64,000 bases of DNA, from the NCBI RefSeq assembly GCF_002101335.1, contig NZ_CP020773.1, positions 186,001 to 250,000 on the forward strand. The letters run 5' to 3'. Position numbers and translations under genes: made by a program. Below, one piece after another: positions 1 to 9,998 of the stretch; within the stretch, counting starts at the first letter, position 1; the number at the start of each line of letters is the position of its first letter. The DNA comes from Staphylococcus lutrae (lineage in GTDB: Bacteria; Bacillota; Bacilli; Staphylococcales; Staphylococcaceae). The notes under the pieces were generated by a model. The model saw only the letters and a list, made by a program, of their open reading frames with translations. It did not search any database and was not told where the DNA came from.

Positions 1-136
1 AATCAATCTCTAACATATCAATAGGTTGACTTAAGGCAGCAATGTAAGCCGCTCTTGTATTTTCAGGATATTGTTGTGAAAAGCCACGATGCGCGACAAT
101 TTGAAACGCTTTCGTTGGTCTCATCAACTTTGTCAT
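1..136 (-). CDS. Glycerophosphodiester phosphodiesterase, N-terminal part only
   Basis: Translating the minus strand from the ATG at 136-134 gives a protein beginning MTKLMRPTKAFQIVAHRGFS, followed by a PENTRAAY-type stretch. AHRG followed by PENT is the N-terminal signature of the GDPD family, which hydrolyses glycerophosphodiesters to glycerol-3-phosphate and an alcohol. An AGGAAG ribosome site precedes the ATG. Only about 45 residues lie in the window; the rest, with most metal-binding residues, is to the left. It is divergent from the OsmC gene. The family call is good; the substrate is unknown. Confidence 0.8.
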   Translation of the reverse strand, partial: MTKLMRPTKAFQIVAHRGFSQQYPENTRAAYIAALSQPIDMLEID

Positions 137-207
137 ATGCGTCTTCCTTTCTATTCTCTCAACTTTCGATTACACTAAATTCATCAATATTGAAGGAGTG
201 ATTTGAT

Positions 208-660
208 TTGCTTCAACACCAATTCCCGGCTCATGTCATCTGGCATGGAGGCCGCAATGAAGTCGGCCAATTACGTGGAAATGTCATCAATCAAGAAGTA
301 TCGATCCCGAGTTCTTTAGGTGGACGTGGTACTGGAACGAACCCTGATGAATTACTTGTAAGTGCCGCTGCAAGTTGTATGACCATTTCATTGGCAGCAA
401 CATTGGAACGTGCACACCTCACCGCTTTAAAAATCCATATGCATAGCTATGGTCACGCACAATTTGATCAACACCGCTTTACAATGACACGTATCGTACA
501 TCAACCCCATATCTACGTCGCGAATGCATCGCAATATACACAATTAGAAAAACGCCTTCCGAAGCTGATTCAAATCGCGCACCAAAACTGTATGGTGTCT
601 CATAGTTTGCGTGGGAATGTTGATATTGAAATACACCCTACTCTTATTGTAGCCGAATAA
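208..660 (+). CDS. OsmC/Ohr-family peroxidase-like protein
   Basis: A 150-residue protein with the two cysteines typical of OsmC/Ohr thiol peroxidases, Cys57 (SAAASCMTISL) and Cys128 (HQNCMVSHSL), plus the GGRGTGTNPDELL segment that precedes the first cysteine in this family. Such proteins reduce organic hydroperoxides in the cytosol. The start is a TTG at 208, supported by GAAGGAG nine bases upstream; no ATG fits. It stands alone, divergent from the GDPD gene. Whether it is OsmC-type or Ohr-type cannot be decided by eye. Confidence 0.85.
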   Translation: MLQHQFPAHVIWHGGRNEVGQLRGNVINQEVSIPSSLGGRGTGTNPDELLVSAAASCMTISLAATLERAHLTALKIHMHSYGHAQFDQHRFTMTRIVHQPHIYVANASQYTQLEKRLPKLIQIAHQNCMVSHSLRGNVDIEIHPTLIVAE

Positions 661-673
661 AATCGAAGTCAAA

Positions 674-704
674 CCACACCGTATCAATTTTACATTCGGT
701 GTGG
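674..704 (+). terminator. Hairpin after the OsmC gene
   Basis: CCACACCG at 674-681 pairs perfectly with CGGTGTGG at 697-704 across a 15-base loop, starting 13 bases after the OsmC stop codon. No run of T follows, so it may be a weak terminator or a 3' end stabiliser. Confidence 0.5.
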
Positions 705-771
705 CACGTTGCTTCATCGCATTGCAAACACAAAGTTCACAATTTTTACCTATTAATATTTCAGAAAATTT

Positions 772-779
772 GATAAAAT
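772..779 (+). promoter_or_regulatory. Probable extended -10 promoter of the aminotransferase-serA pair
   Basis: TGATAAAAT is an extended -10 box (TG, one base, TAAAAT at 774-779), 28 bases before the aminotransferase ATG and just upstream of its GAAGGAGG ribosome site. No good -35 is present (TATTAA at 751-756 at 17-base spacing), as expected for an extended -10 promoter. Confidence 0.5.
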
Positions 780-807
780 GAAAAAATATTACTGAAGGAG
801 GTTCATT

Positions 808-1968
808 ATGTATACGCATCATTCTTTACTATTAACACCTGGCCCAACACCCATTCCTTTACGTATCCAAGCCCAAATGAATCAGCCCATGATGGGACAC
901 CGTTCATCTGATTTTGAAAAAATAGCAGCAGTTGCTTTTCATTCACTTAAGCCGATGTTTGGCAGTCAAAATGATGTCATGATTTTAACTTCAAGTGGAA
1001 CAAGCGCGCTTGAGGCGAGTATGCTCAATATCGTCAATCCAGAAGATCATATTGTCATCATCGTGTCTGGGGCATTCGGTCAACGCTTTAAACAAATCGC
1101 TGAGACTTACTTTAATCATGTGCACACTTTTGAAGTGGAATGGGGACAAGCATTTGATGTATCCGATGTGATGGCATTCATTAAAGGATTAGATGTTTCT
1201 ATTACAGCCGTATTCAGCCAGTATTGTGAAACATCAACTGCCGTGCTTCACCCTGTGGCAGAACTCGGTCAACAATTAAAAAAATGGGATAATCAGATTT
1301 ACTTCGTCGTCGATGGGGTCAGTTGTATCGGTGCTGTCGATGTTCATCTTGAGCGGGATGGCATTGACGTCCTTGTTTCTGGAAGTCAAAAAGCGTTGAT
1401 GTTACCGCCGGGTATCGCATTTGTTGCTTACAATGATCGCGCCCTTGAACGCTTTAAATCCGTAACAACACCCCGTTTTTATTTAAGTTTGGTCAAGCAC
1501 CACGCTTCCCTTGTTGCCCATTCAACACCATTTACACCCAACATTTCTGCCATCAGAGGGGTCATCGAGTATGCACAAATGGTTGAAGAAGAAGGGTTTG
1601 ATCATGTCATTCAACGTCATTATCACATCAGAGATGCTGTACGTGCTGCATTGCGCGAATTAGATTTAGCATTATTAGTTGAAGATACTTATGCATCCCC
1701 GACTGTTACCGCATTTGTACCGAATGATAAAGACGAGCTGACTTATATTAAAAATGAATTAAAAAATCAATTTAATATTACAATCGCTGGTGGTCAAGGC
1801 AAACTCAAAGGACATATTTTACGAGTTGGTCATATGGGCTTCCTCTCGCCTTTTGATTTATTGCCATTTGTCGCAGCGCTTGAAGTGCTCTTAACACAGC
1901 ATCGTCAAAATTCTTATATTGGTCGTGCTACAAAAGCATTTATGGAGGTTATACATCATGCATTATAA
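808..1968 (+). CDS. Class V PLP aminotransferase, possibly the phosphoserine aminotransferase
   Basis: A 386-residue fold-type I PLP enzyme of the alanine-glyoxylate/serine-pyruvate aminotransferase group. It opens with LLTPGPTPIP, has SGTSALEAS for phosphate binding, and SGSQKALMLPPG with the probable PLP lysine at 195. GAAGGAGG precedes the ATG. Its last 11 bases overlap serA, so the two are almost certainly co-translated. No classical serC is visible in the window. The overlap with serA suggests, by inference, that this enzyme supplies the phosphohydroxypyruvate transamination step of serine synthesis. The fold is sure; the substrate is not. Confidence 0.88.
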   Translation: MYTHHSLLLTPGPTPIPLRIQAQMNQPMMGHRSSDFEKIAAVAFHSLKPMFGSQNDVMILTSSGTSALEASMLNIVNPEDHIVIIVSGAFGQRFKQIAETYFNHVHTFEVEWGQAFDVSDVMAFIKGLDVSITAVFSQYCETSTAVLHPVAELGQQLKKWDNQIYFVVDGVSCIGAVDVHLERDGIDVLVSGSQKALMLPPGIAFVAYNDRALERFKSVTTPRFYLSLVKHHASLVAHSTPFTPNISAIRGVIEYAQMVEEEGFDHVIQRHYHIRDAVRAALRELDLALLVEDTYASPTVTAFVPNDKDELTYIKNELKNQFNITIAGGQGKLKGHILRVGHMGFLSPFDLLPFVAALEVLLTQHRQNSYIGRATKAFMEVIHHAL

Positions 1969-3550
1969 AGTTTTAGTCGCTGATCCAATTTCAGTCGATG
2001 GATTGAAAAGTTTAAATGACCACCCAAATTTTGAAGTGGTCCACCAAACAGGTCTAACTGAAGAAGGTTTAATTGCAATCATAGAAAACTATGATGCACT
2101 CATCGTACGCAGTCAAACGACTGTTACCGCGAATATCCTTAAAGCCGCAAAAAAATTAAAAGTTGTTGCACGTGCAGGCGTTGGCGTTGATAATATTGAT
2201 ACAATGACGGCCACAAAAGAAGGAATTATCGTCATCAATGCACCTGACGGAAACACGATTTCTGCAACGGAGCATTCTGTAGCGATGATTTTAAGCATGG
2301 CCCGTAATATTCCACAAGCACACGCTTCACTGAGCAATGGCACATGGGATCGTAAAACATTTCGCGGGACAGAACTCTACCAAAAAACATTAGGTGTCAT
2401 CGGTACTGGACGGATTGGTACAGGCGTGGCTAAGCGCTTACAAAGCTTTGGTATGCGCGTCCTTGCATATGACCCTTATTTAAGTGAGGAAAAAGCAAAA
2501 GAACTTGAATTTGTTCGGGCTACTGTGGATGAAATTGCACAACAGGCTGATTTTGTTACTGTACATACCCCATTAACAGATAAGACAAGAGGGATTGTGA
2601 ATGCAGACTTTTTTAATCAGGCAAAACCGAATTTACAAATTGTCAATGTTGCTCGAGGAGGGATTATTGATGAATCAGCACTCATAGAAGCATTAGATCA
2701 AAATAAAATTGCGGGTGCTGCATTGGATGTCTTTGAAAACGAACCTGCAATCGGTTCACCTGTGACACAACATCCAAAAATTATTGTCACACCTCATTTA
2801 GGTGCGTCAACCATTGAAGCGCAAGAAAAAGTTGCAGTTTCCGTCGCACAACAAATTATTGACATATTAACAAATGAACATGTCACACATGCGGTCAATG
2901 CGCCTAGTGGTGTATTCAACGTTGATGAAGCATTGAAACCTTATGTAGAACTCGCAAAAATAACAGGCCGTGTAGGGATTCAACTTCTTCCAAAAGCGCC
3001 ACGTACACTTAAAATCACCTATGCGGGAGATCTTGCATTAGATGACACCAGTTTAATTACACGTAATTTAGTCAAAGGCGTACTCGAACAAGATATGGGA
3101 GACCACGTTAACTTAATTAATGCGCTCGTATTACTCAACGAACAAAATGTAAATTACACGATAGAAAAGACGAAAAAGAAAAAAGGGTTTAGCAACTATA
3201 TTGAGTTGGAACTCATTAATAAAAATGATGTTGTAAAAATTGGTGCAACTGTATTGAATGGCTTTGGTCCACGTATTGTACGTATCAATGATTATCCAGT
3301 TGATTTTAAACCTGAACATTATCAATTGGTCATTCATCATTTTGACCGACCGGGTATTGTTGGAAAAACAGGACAAATTTTAGGCGAACATGACGTCAAT
3401 ATCGCTTCCATGCATTTAGGTCGTTCTCAGCTCGGAGGCGATGCAATGATGATCTTGTCAATTGATCACCCTATTGATGAAGCTGTACGTCAAGCACTAT
3501 TAGAAATTGACGGTTTCCAGCAAGTCATACCCGTGACGTTAAATCAATAA
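1958..3550 (+). CDS. serA: D-3-phosphoglycerate dehydrogenase
   Basis: A 530-residue SerA of the long type. It has an N-terminal substrate domain, the NAD-binding loop VIGTGRIGTGVA near residue 150, catalytic Arg233 (VARGG) and His280 (TPHLGAS), an intervening domain, and a C-terminal ACT domain (VIHHFDRPGIVGKTGQIL onward) that usually binds serine as inhibitor. It catalyses the first step of serine synthesis from 3-phosphoglycerate. The start at 1958 (MHYKVLVADPIS) is chosen over an upstream in-frame ATG at 1919 because GGAGG at 1944-1948 lies nine bases before it and family members begin here. Confidence 0.96.
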   Translation: MHYKVLVADPISVDGLKSLNDHPNFEVVHQTGLTEEGLIAIIENYDALIVRSQTTVTANILKAAKKLKVVARAGVGVDNIDTMTATKEGIIVINAPDGNTISATEHSVAMILSMARNIPQAHASLSNGTWDRKTFRGTELYQKTLGVIGTGRIGTGVAKRLQSFGMRVLAYDPYLSEEKAKELEFVRATVDEIAQQADFVTVHTPLTDKTRGIVNADFFNQAKPNLQIVNVARGGIIDESALIEALDQNKIAGAALDVFENEPAIGSPVTQHPKIIVTPHLGASTIEAQEKVAVSVAQQIIDILTNEHVTHAVNAPSGVFNVDEALKPYVELAKITGRVGIQLLPKAPRTLKITYAGDLALDDTSLITRNLVKGVLEQDMGDHVNLINALVLLNEQNVNYTIEKTKKKKGFSNYIELELINKNDVVKIGATVLNGFGPRIVRINDYPVDFKPEHYQLVIHHFDRPGIVGKTGQILGEHDVNIASMHLGRSQLGGDAMMILSIDHPIDEAVRQALLEIDGFQQVIPVTLNQ

Positions 3551-3654
3551 TTCATCCTGAAGCAAGCCGTATTGTTTGAATGGATCATGCCAATGGGTCT
3601 TTTCCCTAGGATTTAAGCGTCATCTCAACGACGGATATCCTAATCATACTTAAA

Positions 3655-3692
3655 GGGTTGGAATCACGATAAAATGATTCCAACCCTGATTT
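3655..3692 (+). terminator. Convergent terminator between serA and the HAD gene
   Basis: GGGTTGGAATCA at 3655-3666 pairs perfectly with TGATTCCAACCC at 3675-3686 around an 8-base loop, followed by TGATTTT. It lies between the ends of two converging genes. The T-run is short. Confidence 0.75.
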
Positions 3693-3695
3693 TAG

Positions 3696-4820
3696 CTATA
3701 GTAAAATCTCTCTAATATCTAAGACATTTTCAACCAATATTTCTGCCCCATGCTCACGTAATTCTGCTGCTGCTTTCTTCCCTTTCAAACCTGTTAAAGT
3801 CCCAATAAACTGTGCATTTACAACTTGAGCACTAAATAAGTCTGCAAGCGAATCCCCTACGATTGTGACTGATTCTGGATTCATCCGTGCAGATTGATTC
3901 GTCGCATAATCATCATAATCTGCCTTTTGATTTCCATTGTATGCCGCAATGTAACTAAATGGATTCGGTTTACCTAATGGTTTTAACTCTGGGTATCGTG
4001 ACTCCGCTTCCAGCACTTCACTCGCTGTGACAATGGAAGATAAATCAAAATGTTCTAATAACCCCATTGTTTCAAATGGAACAATGGTTTCCGTACGCGG
4101 TCGACCCGTGGCAATCGCTAGTCGATACCCCGCTGCTTTCAAATCGTCTAATAATTGTTTCGTTGCATCAATCGGGGCCAAAGCGATTTCGTCATATATG
4201 TATCCCGTTTTATAATCCGTTTTAGCTGGCTTTTGTTCTACTTTTTCATATAACGGCACACCTAAATACCATTCTTGATAAATTTCTTGTGTCAGCCGCC
4301 ACAATGCACTATTAATGTTAAAAAGTTCGACATCATTGATTTCAAGTTGTTCCTTAGCATAGCGTTGCAGTGACTGATAAATTTGTGATCGCCCTTCTGT
4401 TACATTTTGAATAAAAGTCAGTGGCTTTTCATCACTCAATTTAACCATCGATAAATTCTGTCCGATTTGATGCAGTGTCGCATCATTAAAGGTTGATTCA
4501 TTCAACCAAAATTCACGCGTTTTCACATCAAACTGCTTTAAACACTCAATAAAGTGTACAGAAAAAACTACAAATAACATATCCCAATTGGAATTAATCC
4601 CTATAGATTTTAATTCATTTAAAATCTGATCATTTTTAAACAACTCTGCTCTAATTTGTGAGATTTGTATATCAGTCATTTGAGACAGTTCGACATTTGC
4701 TTTTAAACTAAGATAACTTGAACTATAAAGTAATTCATAAACTGTTAATGCAGATACATCAAAACAACGTGATTCATCTAAAAATACGCCGTCCACATCA
4801 AAAAGTATCGCTTTCGTCAT
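3696..4820 (-). CDS. HAD-superfamily hydrolase, candidate phosphoserine phosphatase
   Basis: A 374-residue protein with all HAD motifs: FDVDGVFLDE (nucleophile Asp8 and Asp10), ATGRPRTE (motif II), the lysine of GKPNPFSYIAA (motif III) and IVGDSLADLFSAQ (motif IV). A long insert between motifs I and II is probably the cap domain. The ATG at 4820 (MTKAILFDVDG) is preferred because GGGAGG lies seven bases upstream; a longer frame from 4859 adds 13 unlikely residues. It converges on serA, which makes a role in dephosphorylating phosphoserine attractive, but that is inference. Confidence 0.85.
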   Translation of the reverse strand: MTKAILFDVDGVFLDESRCFDVSALTVYELLYSSSYLSLKANVELSQMTDIQISQIRAELFKNDQILNELKSIGINSNWDMLFVVFSVHFIECLKQFDVKTREFWLNESTFNDATLHQIGQNLSMVKLSDEKPLTFIQNVTEGRSQIYQSLQRYAKEQLEINDVELFNINSALWRLTQEIYQEWYLGVPLYEKVEQKPAKTDYKTGYIYDEIALAPIDATKQLLDDLKAAGYRLAIATGRPRTETIVPFETMGLLEHFDLSSIVTASEVLEAESRYPELKPLGKPNPFSYIAAYNGNQKADYDDYATNQSARMNPESVTIVGDSLADLFSAQVVNAQFIGTLTGLKGKKAAAELREHGAEILVENVLDIREILL

Positions 4821-4998
4821 ATCAGACCCTCCCATTCCAGAAAATTCAGACAAAATCATTATACCATGAATCAGATTAAATACCTAAACCCGAATCACAG
4901 ATGTCACATGTTCATCACTGGGTACAATGCATCTTGTGAAATAATGAAAAAGCAATACAAGTCGATTTCACTTATATTGCTCCGTTTCAATATTTGAA

Positions 4999-5616
4999 TT
5001 AATGACGTTTCGCGTACGCATTGAGTTCTTCTTGTAATGCTTTTGTACGTGAACTGATTTGTTCTGTCACATAGTCAACTTTTTCTTGTCGACTTAAACC
5101 GCTTGGAATATCAGTTGTATCGATAGGTGTACCGAATTTGATATACGCTTTAGTCGTAAACAAACCGAGTATTTTTGTCGGCCCCACATATGCGGCTGGT
5201 AAAATCGGTTGCTTCGCTAAGATTGCAATGGTTGCAGCACCTCTTTTTAATGGCGCCTCTTCTTTCGTGCGGTGTCCAGATGGAAAAATCCCCACGATTT
5301 TATCTTCTTTTAACAACTTGACTGGAATTTTTAATGTACTCGGCCCTGGATTTTCACGATTGACTGGAAAAGCGTTAAGTCGAGATAAAAATCCTCCGAA
5401 CCACTTATTTTTAAACAACTCTTGTTTTGCCATGTAATGAATTTGATTTGGCAGTAACGAAACACCTAACAAAAGAATTTCGTTATAACTTTCATGATTA
5501 CATGTCACAACATATCGATTGGAACGAGGTTGATTTTCAAGTCCCAACACAACTAAATTTTTCAATCCCTTATCCACAATTAATTTTATCAGTGTCCCTA
5601 ATATGTGATATAACAT
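4999..5616 (-). CDS. PlsC-type lysophosphatidate/1-acylglycerol-phosphate acyltransferase family protein
   Basis: A 205-residue member of the PlsC acyltransferase fold. The blocks appear in order: CNHESYNEILLLG (block I), FPVNRENPGPS (block II), GIFPSGHRTKEEAPLKRG (block III) and PILPAAYVGP (block IV). Two catalytic blocks deviate. Block I is HX4E rather than the usual HX4D, and block III reads FPSGHR rather than FPEGTR. A hydrophobic N-terminus suggests membrane association. It could acylate lysophosphatidate or another acceptor. The family is secure; true PlsC function is uncertain. Confidence 0.82.
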   Translation of the reverse strand: MLYHILGTLIKLIVDKGLKNLVVLGLENQPRSNRYVVTCNHESYNEILLLGVSLLPNQIHYMAKQELFKNKWFGGFLSRLNAFPVNRENPGPSTLKIPVKLLKEDKIVGIFPSGHRTKEEAPLKRGAATIAILAKQPILPAAYVGPTKILGLFTTKAYIKFGTPIDTTDIPSGLSRQEKVDYVTEQISSRTKALQEELNAYAKRH

Positions 5617-5769
5617 TTCTGCACCTACTTTGAGTTAGATTAATCCTTTAAATTCTATCATCTCGATGACTTTTCAACAACCTTTCTCTAAAATCCGTCT
5701 AAAGTTGGATACCCTTCCACTGGCAAAAAAGTTAAAAACCTATCATAATATTGATGAAGGAGGAATTTT

Positions 5770-7050
5770 ATGCGAGATTATGAAAATGAACCACAATCCA
5801 AAGAGCAACACCCAGAACAACAACCAAACGAGCACAGAGGATACGCACAACGTTCCTCAACTTATCGTGAAACCCCGAACACTTCGAGAAAGGAAAGGTT
5901 CCCGTGGCTTAAAGTCATTCTTGTCGCTTTAATTGCAGGCATACTCGGCGCCCTACTTGTCGTCGGCATTGCCGGAAGCTTTTCAAACGGTTTTCCTTGG
6001 AGTAACCACAACGGTTCGGATGTCAACGTCGCTCACAACCAAAAAGGTGGTAACACGCTCGATGGTAAGAGTACAAAATACAAATCAGTCAATGAAATGA
6101 TTAACGATCAAGCCCCCGCTATCGTTGGTGTCATCAATGAGCAACAAGCACAAAGCCTAGATGACTTACTACAAGGTAAATCCACAAAAGCACAACCGAC
6201 AGGCGTTGGTTCTGGTGTCGTTTATCAAAAAAATAATGGTGACGCATTTATCGTTACGAACAACCACGTCATTGAAGGTGCCTCATCTATTAAAGTACAG
6301 CTCCACAATTCTAAACAAGTTGATGCAAAACTCGTTGGAACGGATGCACTGACAGACATTGCAGTGCTTAAAATTAAAGATAGAGATGATATTAAAGCGA
6401 TCACATTTGGCGACTCATCAAAAGTGAAAACAGGTGATAGCGTATTTGCGATGGGTAATCCACTCGGTTTAGAATTTGCGAATACGGTGACTTCGGGTAT
6501 TATTTCTGCGAATGAACGGACAATTGAAGCCGATACATCAGCAGGTGCCAACAAGGTGACTGTATTACAAACAGACGCTGCGATTAACCCTGGAAACTCA
6601 GGTGGTGCATTGGTGGATATTGATGGTAACTTAATAGGAATTAACTCGATGAAGATTGCTGCACCACAAGTTGAGGGTATTGGCTTTGCCATTCCAAGTA
6701 ATGAAGTGAAAATTGTGATTGACTCCCTTGTAAAACACGGTGAGGTCAAACGCCCTTCAATCGGTATTGGGATGATTAATGTTTCTGATATTCCACCACA
6801 ATATAAAAACAATAGCCAATTAGATTCGGGTGTTTATGTCGCTCAAGTTCAACGTCAAGGCATCGACATCAAAAAAGGTGATATTATTGTTGAAATTGAC
6901 GGACATAAAGTTGAAAATGATACAGATTTACGCTCATATCTTTATAAAGATAAAAAACCTGGCGATCGCATTCAGCTTAAAATTAATCGTGATGGTAAAA
7001 CTAAAAATGTTGAAATTACTTTAACAGAAGCGAATAAAGCAGCAAAATAA
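5770..7050 (+). CDS. htrA: HtrA-like membrane-anchored serine protease with PDZ domain
   Basis: A 426-residue protease. A charged cytoplasmic N-terminus (about 45 residues) precedes one membrane segment at about 46-70, a short linker, a trypsin-like domain and a C-terminal PDZ domain (about 330-420). The catalytic triad is visible: His166 in NNHVIEG, Asp196 in ALTDIAVL and Ser277 in NPGNSGGAL. HtrA proteases degrade or refold misfolded exported proteins at the outer face of the membrane. GAAGGAGG precedes the ATG at 5770. It is monocistronic, divergent from the acyltransferase, and closed by a terminator. Confidence 0.93.
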   Translation: MRDYENEPQSKEQHPEQQPNEHRGYAQRSSTYRETPNTSRKERFPWLKVILVALIAGILGALLVVGIAGSFSNGFPWSNHNGSDVNVAHNQKGGNTLDGKSTKYKSVNEMINDQAPAIVGVINEQQAQSLDDLLQGKSTKAQPTGVGSGVVYQKNNGDAFIVTNNHVIEGASSIKVQLHNSKQVDAKLVGTDALTDIAVLKIKDRDDIKAITFGDSSKVKTGDSVFAMGNPLGLEFANTVTSGIISANERTIEADTSAGANKVTVLQTDAAINPGNSGGALVDIDGNLIGINSMKIAAPQVEGIGFAIPSNEVKIVIDSLVKHGEVKRPSIGIGMINVSDIPPQYKNNSQLDSGVYVAQVQRQGIDIKKGDIIVEIDGHKVENDTDLRSYLYKDKKPGDRIQLKINRDGKTKNVEITLTEANKAAK

Positions 7051-7069
7051 TTACAGTGTACATTTACAA

Positions 7070-7100
7070 GGTGAGATGCTTTTCAGGTCTCACCCTTTTT
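7070..7100 (+). terminator. Rho-independent terminator of htrA
   Basis: GGTGAGA at 7070-7076 pairs with TCTCACC at 7088-7094 and is followed by CTTTTT, 20 bases after the htrA stop. Confidence 0.85.
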
Positions 7101-7140
7101 AATGCAAGTCAGCGATATATACTTGCTTGAATCATATGCA

Positions 7141-7192
7141 AAAAAACAACGTACTTCAAAGTTCTCAAGAAAAACTTTATCGTACGTTGTTT
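7141..7192 (-). terminator. Terminator of tyrS
   Basis: AAACAACGTAC at 7144-7154 pairs perfectly with GTACGTTGTTT at 7182-7192, and an inner AAAGTT/AACTTT pair extends the stem. On the minus strand the hairpin is followed by a T-run (A residues at 7141-7146). It lies about 75 bases past the tyrS stop. Confidence 0.85.
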
Positions 7193-7265
7193 CATTTATA
7201 TTAAAATTGAGATCATCTTTTACCTATCATGTCCTAAATGTAAAATAGACAACCTGAAAAAATGC

Positions 7266-8531
<1,266 letters not shown>

Positions 8532-8539
8532 TTAACCTC

Positions 8540-8763
8540 CTCTAAAAATAAAAAAACACCACTTACATCATGAGACGTAAGGGCGCAATCATTTGCACGG
8601 TACCACCATACTTGGGACTTTTACGATGATACGTTCACCGCCAACGTTGAAATGGTAACGAGGTGTATTCATAAAGACGCGATTATCAGTTCACAGCGAC
8701 CACTGACTCTCTTAAAATCTGCACCCAAACTACTTGTCCTCAATTTCAATAAATCATGTAATT
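8540..8763 (-). promoter_or_regulatory. T-box leader of tyrS, Tyr (UAC) specifier
   Basis: The minus strand has the T-box core TGGTGGTACCGTG at 8608-8596, the AGAGAGTC stem I element near 8713, and a specifier loop GAATACACC at 8670-8662 with TAC (Tyr) at 8667-8665. A terminator stem (CTTACGTC...GATGTAAG followed by a T-run) ends at about 8550, just before the tyrS ribosome site. Uncharged tRNA-Tyr should stabilise the antiterminator. Confidence 0.93.
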
Positions 8764-8770
8764 GCTATTC

Positions 8771-8799
8771 ATTATATAGATTTATAAAATTAATGTCAA
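8771..8799 (-). promoter_or_regulatory. Consensus sigma-A promoter of tyrS
   Basis: On the minus strand TTGACA (8799-8794) and TATAAT (8776-8771) are separated by exactly 17 bases. Both boxes are perfect consensus, and they sit just upstream of the T-box leader. Confidence 0.92.
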
Positions 8800-8841
8800 A
8801 TCAATCATTCTTTTGCCCGACATACTCAGTAAATTGAAATG

Positions 8842-8850
8842 TGATATACT
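8842..8850 (+). promoter_or_regulatory. Extended -10 promoter of sgtA
   Basis: TGATATACT is an extended -10 element (TG, A, TATACT at 8845-8850), ending 28 bases before the sgtA start codon. No convincing -35 is seen. Confidence 0.55.
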
Positions 8851-8878
8851 GTGTTTAAATAATGGAGGTTTATGGTCA

Positions 8879-9784
8879 ATGAAATCGAAAGAATCATCTC
8901 AAAACAATGATACATCATTTTTTAAACGTTATGACTTTTATATGCGTAGAATTAAACAAATATTAACTTCATTTGTTCTTTTTGTTCTCATTGGCTGTAT
9001 GTTTTTATGCGGTCTTTTATTAGGCTATTTTGCGAGTATTATTTCAAAATCCGAAACTTTGGATGATGAAACATTGACACAACAGGTCACACACCTCCCT
9101 GAACTGAAAGTCGCTCATCCAGAAAAAGCGGACTTAATTGCAATCTATAATGAGCAAGAACCGAGCCTTATTGCTGGACCAGCAGAAGTCTCACCCTATG
9201 TAACGAAAGCCCTCGTTGCTTCAGAAGACGCTGACTTTTACGTCCATAACGGCGTTTTACCCAAAGCCATTTTAAGAGCTATGTTTCAAGATGTTTTTGA
9301 CACCCAATTTCCAACAGGTGGCAGTACCATCACACAGCAACTGGTAAAGAATCAAATCCTGTCACAAGAACGCACATATGATCGTAAAGCAAAGGAAATC
9401 ATGTATGCGATTCGAATTGAACATATTTTGACAAAAGATGAAATTATCTATACGTATTTGAATCTTGTCCCCTTTGGATTAGATACGAATGGTCAAAATA
9501 TCACCGGTATTGCCTCTGCTTCCTATGGACTGTTTGGGAAACCACCCAAATCGTTAAACATTTCAGAAGCCGCGTATCTCGTTGGTCTATTACAAAGCCC
9601 ATATGTCTATACGCCATTCAATCAAGATGGCACACTTAAAAGTAAGGATGATGTTCAAATTTCCATTCGTCGACAACATTATGTCCTAAAACGAATGCGT
9701 GTAGAAGGTCAGATTAGTCAACAAGCGTATGTCAATGCACTGAATGAGGATATTTATTCACATTTATACCATCCATCCAAATAA
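8879..9784 (+). CDS. sgtA: Monofunctional peptidoglycan glycosyltransferase (GT51)
   Basis: A 301-residue protein with one N-terminal membrane segment (about 25-55) and a GT51 transglycosylase domain. The catalytic glutamate Glu116 lies in ASEDADFYVHNG, followed by PTGGSTITQQLVKNQIL, then KEIMYAIRIE and the EAAYLVGLLQSP block. It polymerises lipid II outside the membrane and has no transpeptidase domain. The start at 8879 (MKSKESSQ) is chosen because GGAGG at 8864-8868 fits; a longer frame from 8813 has no site. The symbol follows the tyrS-linked S. aureus gene; confusion with the paralogue sgtB is possible. Confidence 0.88.
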   Translation: MKSKESSQNNDTSFFKRYDFYMRRIKQILTSFVLFVLIGCMFLCGLLLGYFASIISKSETLDDETLTQQVTHLPELKVAHPEKADLIAIYNEQEPSLIAGPAEVSPYVTKALVASEDADFYVHNGVLPKAILRAMFQDVFDTQFPTGGSTITQQLVKNQILSQERTYDRKAKEIMYAIRIEHILTKDEIIYTYLNLVPFGLDTNGQNITGIASASYGLFGKPPKSLNISEAAYLVGLLQSPYVYTPFNQDGTLKSKDDVQISIRRQHYVLKRMRVEGQISQQAYVNALNEDIYSHLYHPSK

Positions 9785-9885
9785 AATAGTCGTGGTGAAT
9801 GGGGAATAAACTGCAATGATACCACGTTATAGATCGCACCCTTTAACATACAAGATATAAAATAACTTAAAATTTGAATTTTCAT

Positions 9886-9934
9886 AAAAAAATCGGAAAA
9901 GTGAAATCGACGCATTCGTTCCACCCTTCCGATT
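9886..9934 (-). terminator. Terminator of fhs
   Basis: AATCGGAA at 9891-9898 pairs with TTCCGATT at 9927-9934, with further pairing inside. On the minus strand a T-run follows. It lies between the ends of converging sgtA and fhs, 65 bases past the fhs stop. Confidence 0.8.
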
Positions 9935-9998
9935 GATGATAACCCCCTAAAATATGGGATAACTTTTAATCATCAGTCATTCTTTTATATCACATAAA

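Noticed and set aside
90..110. cre-like string inside the GDPD gene
   Set aside because: Matches the core but misses flanking positions and lies within codons; no support for function.
6225..6812. 195-codon ORF antisense to htrA
   Set aside because: Shadow of the htrA protease domain; no own ribosome site and no family pattern.
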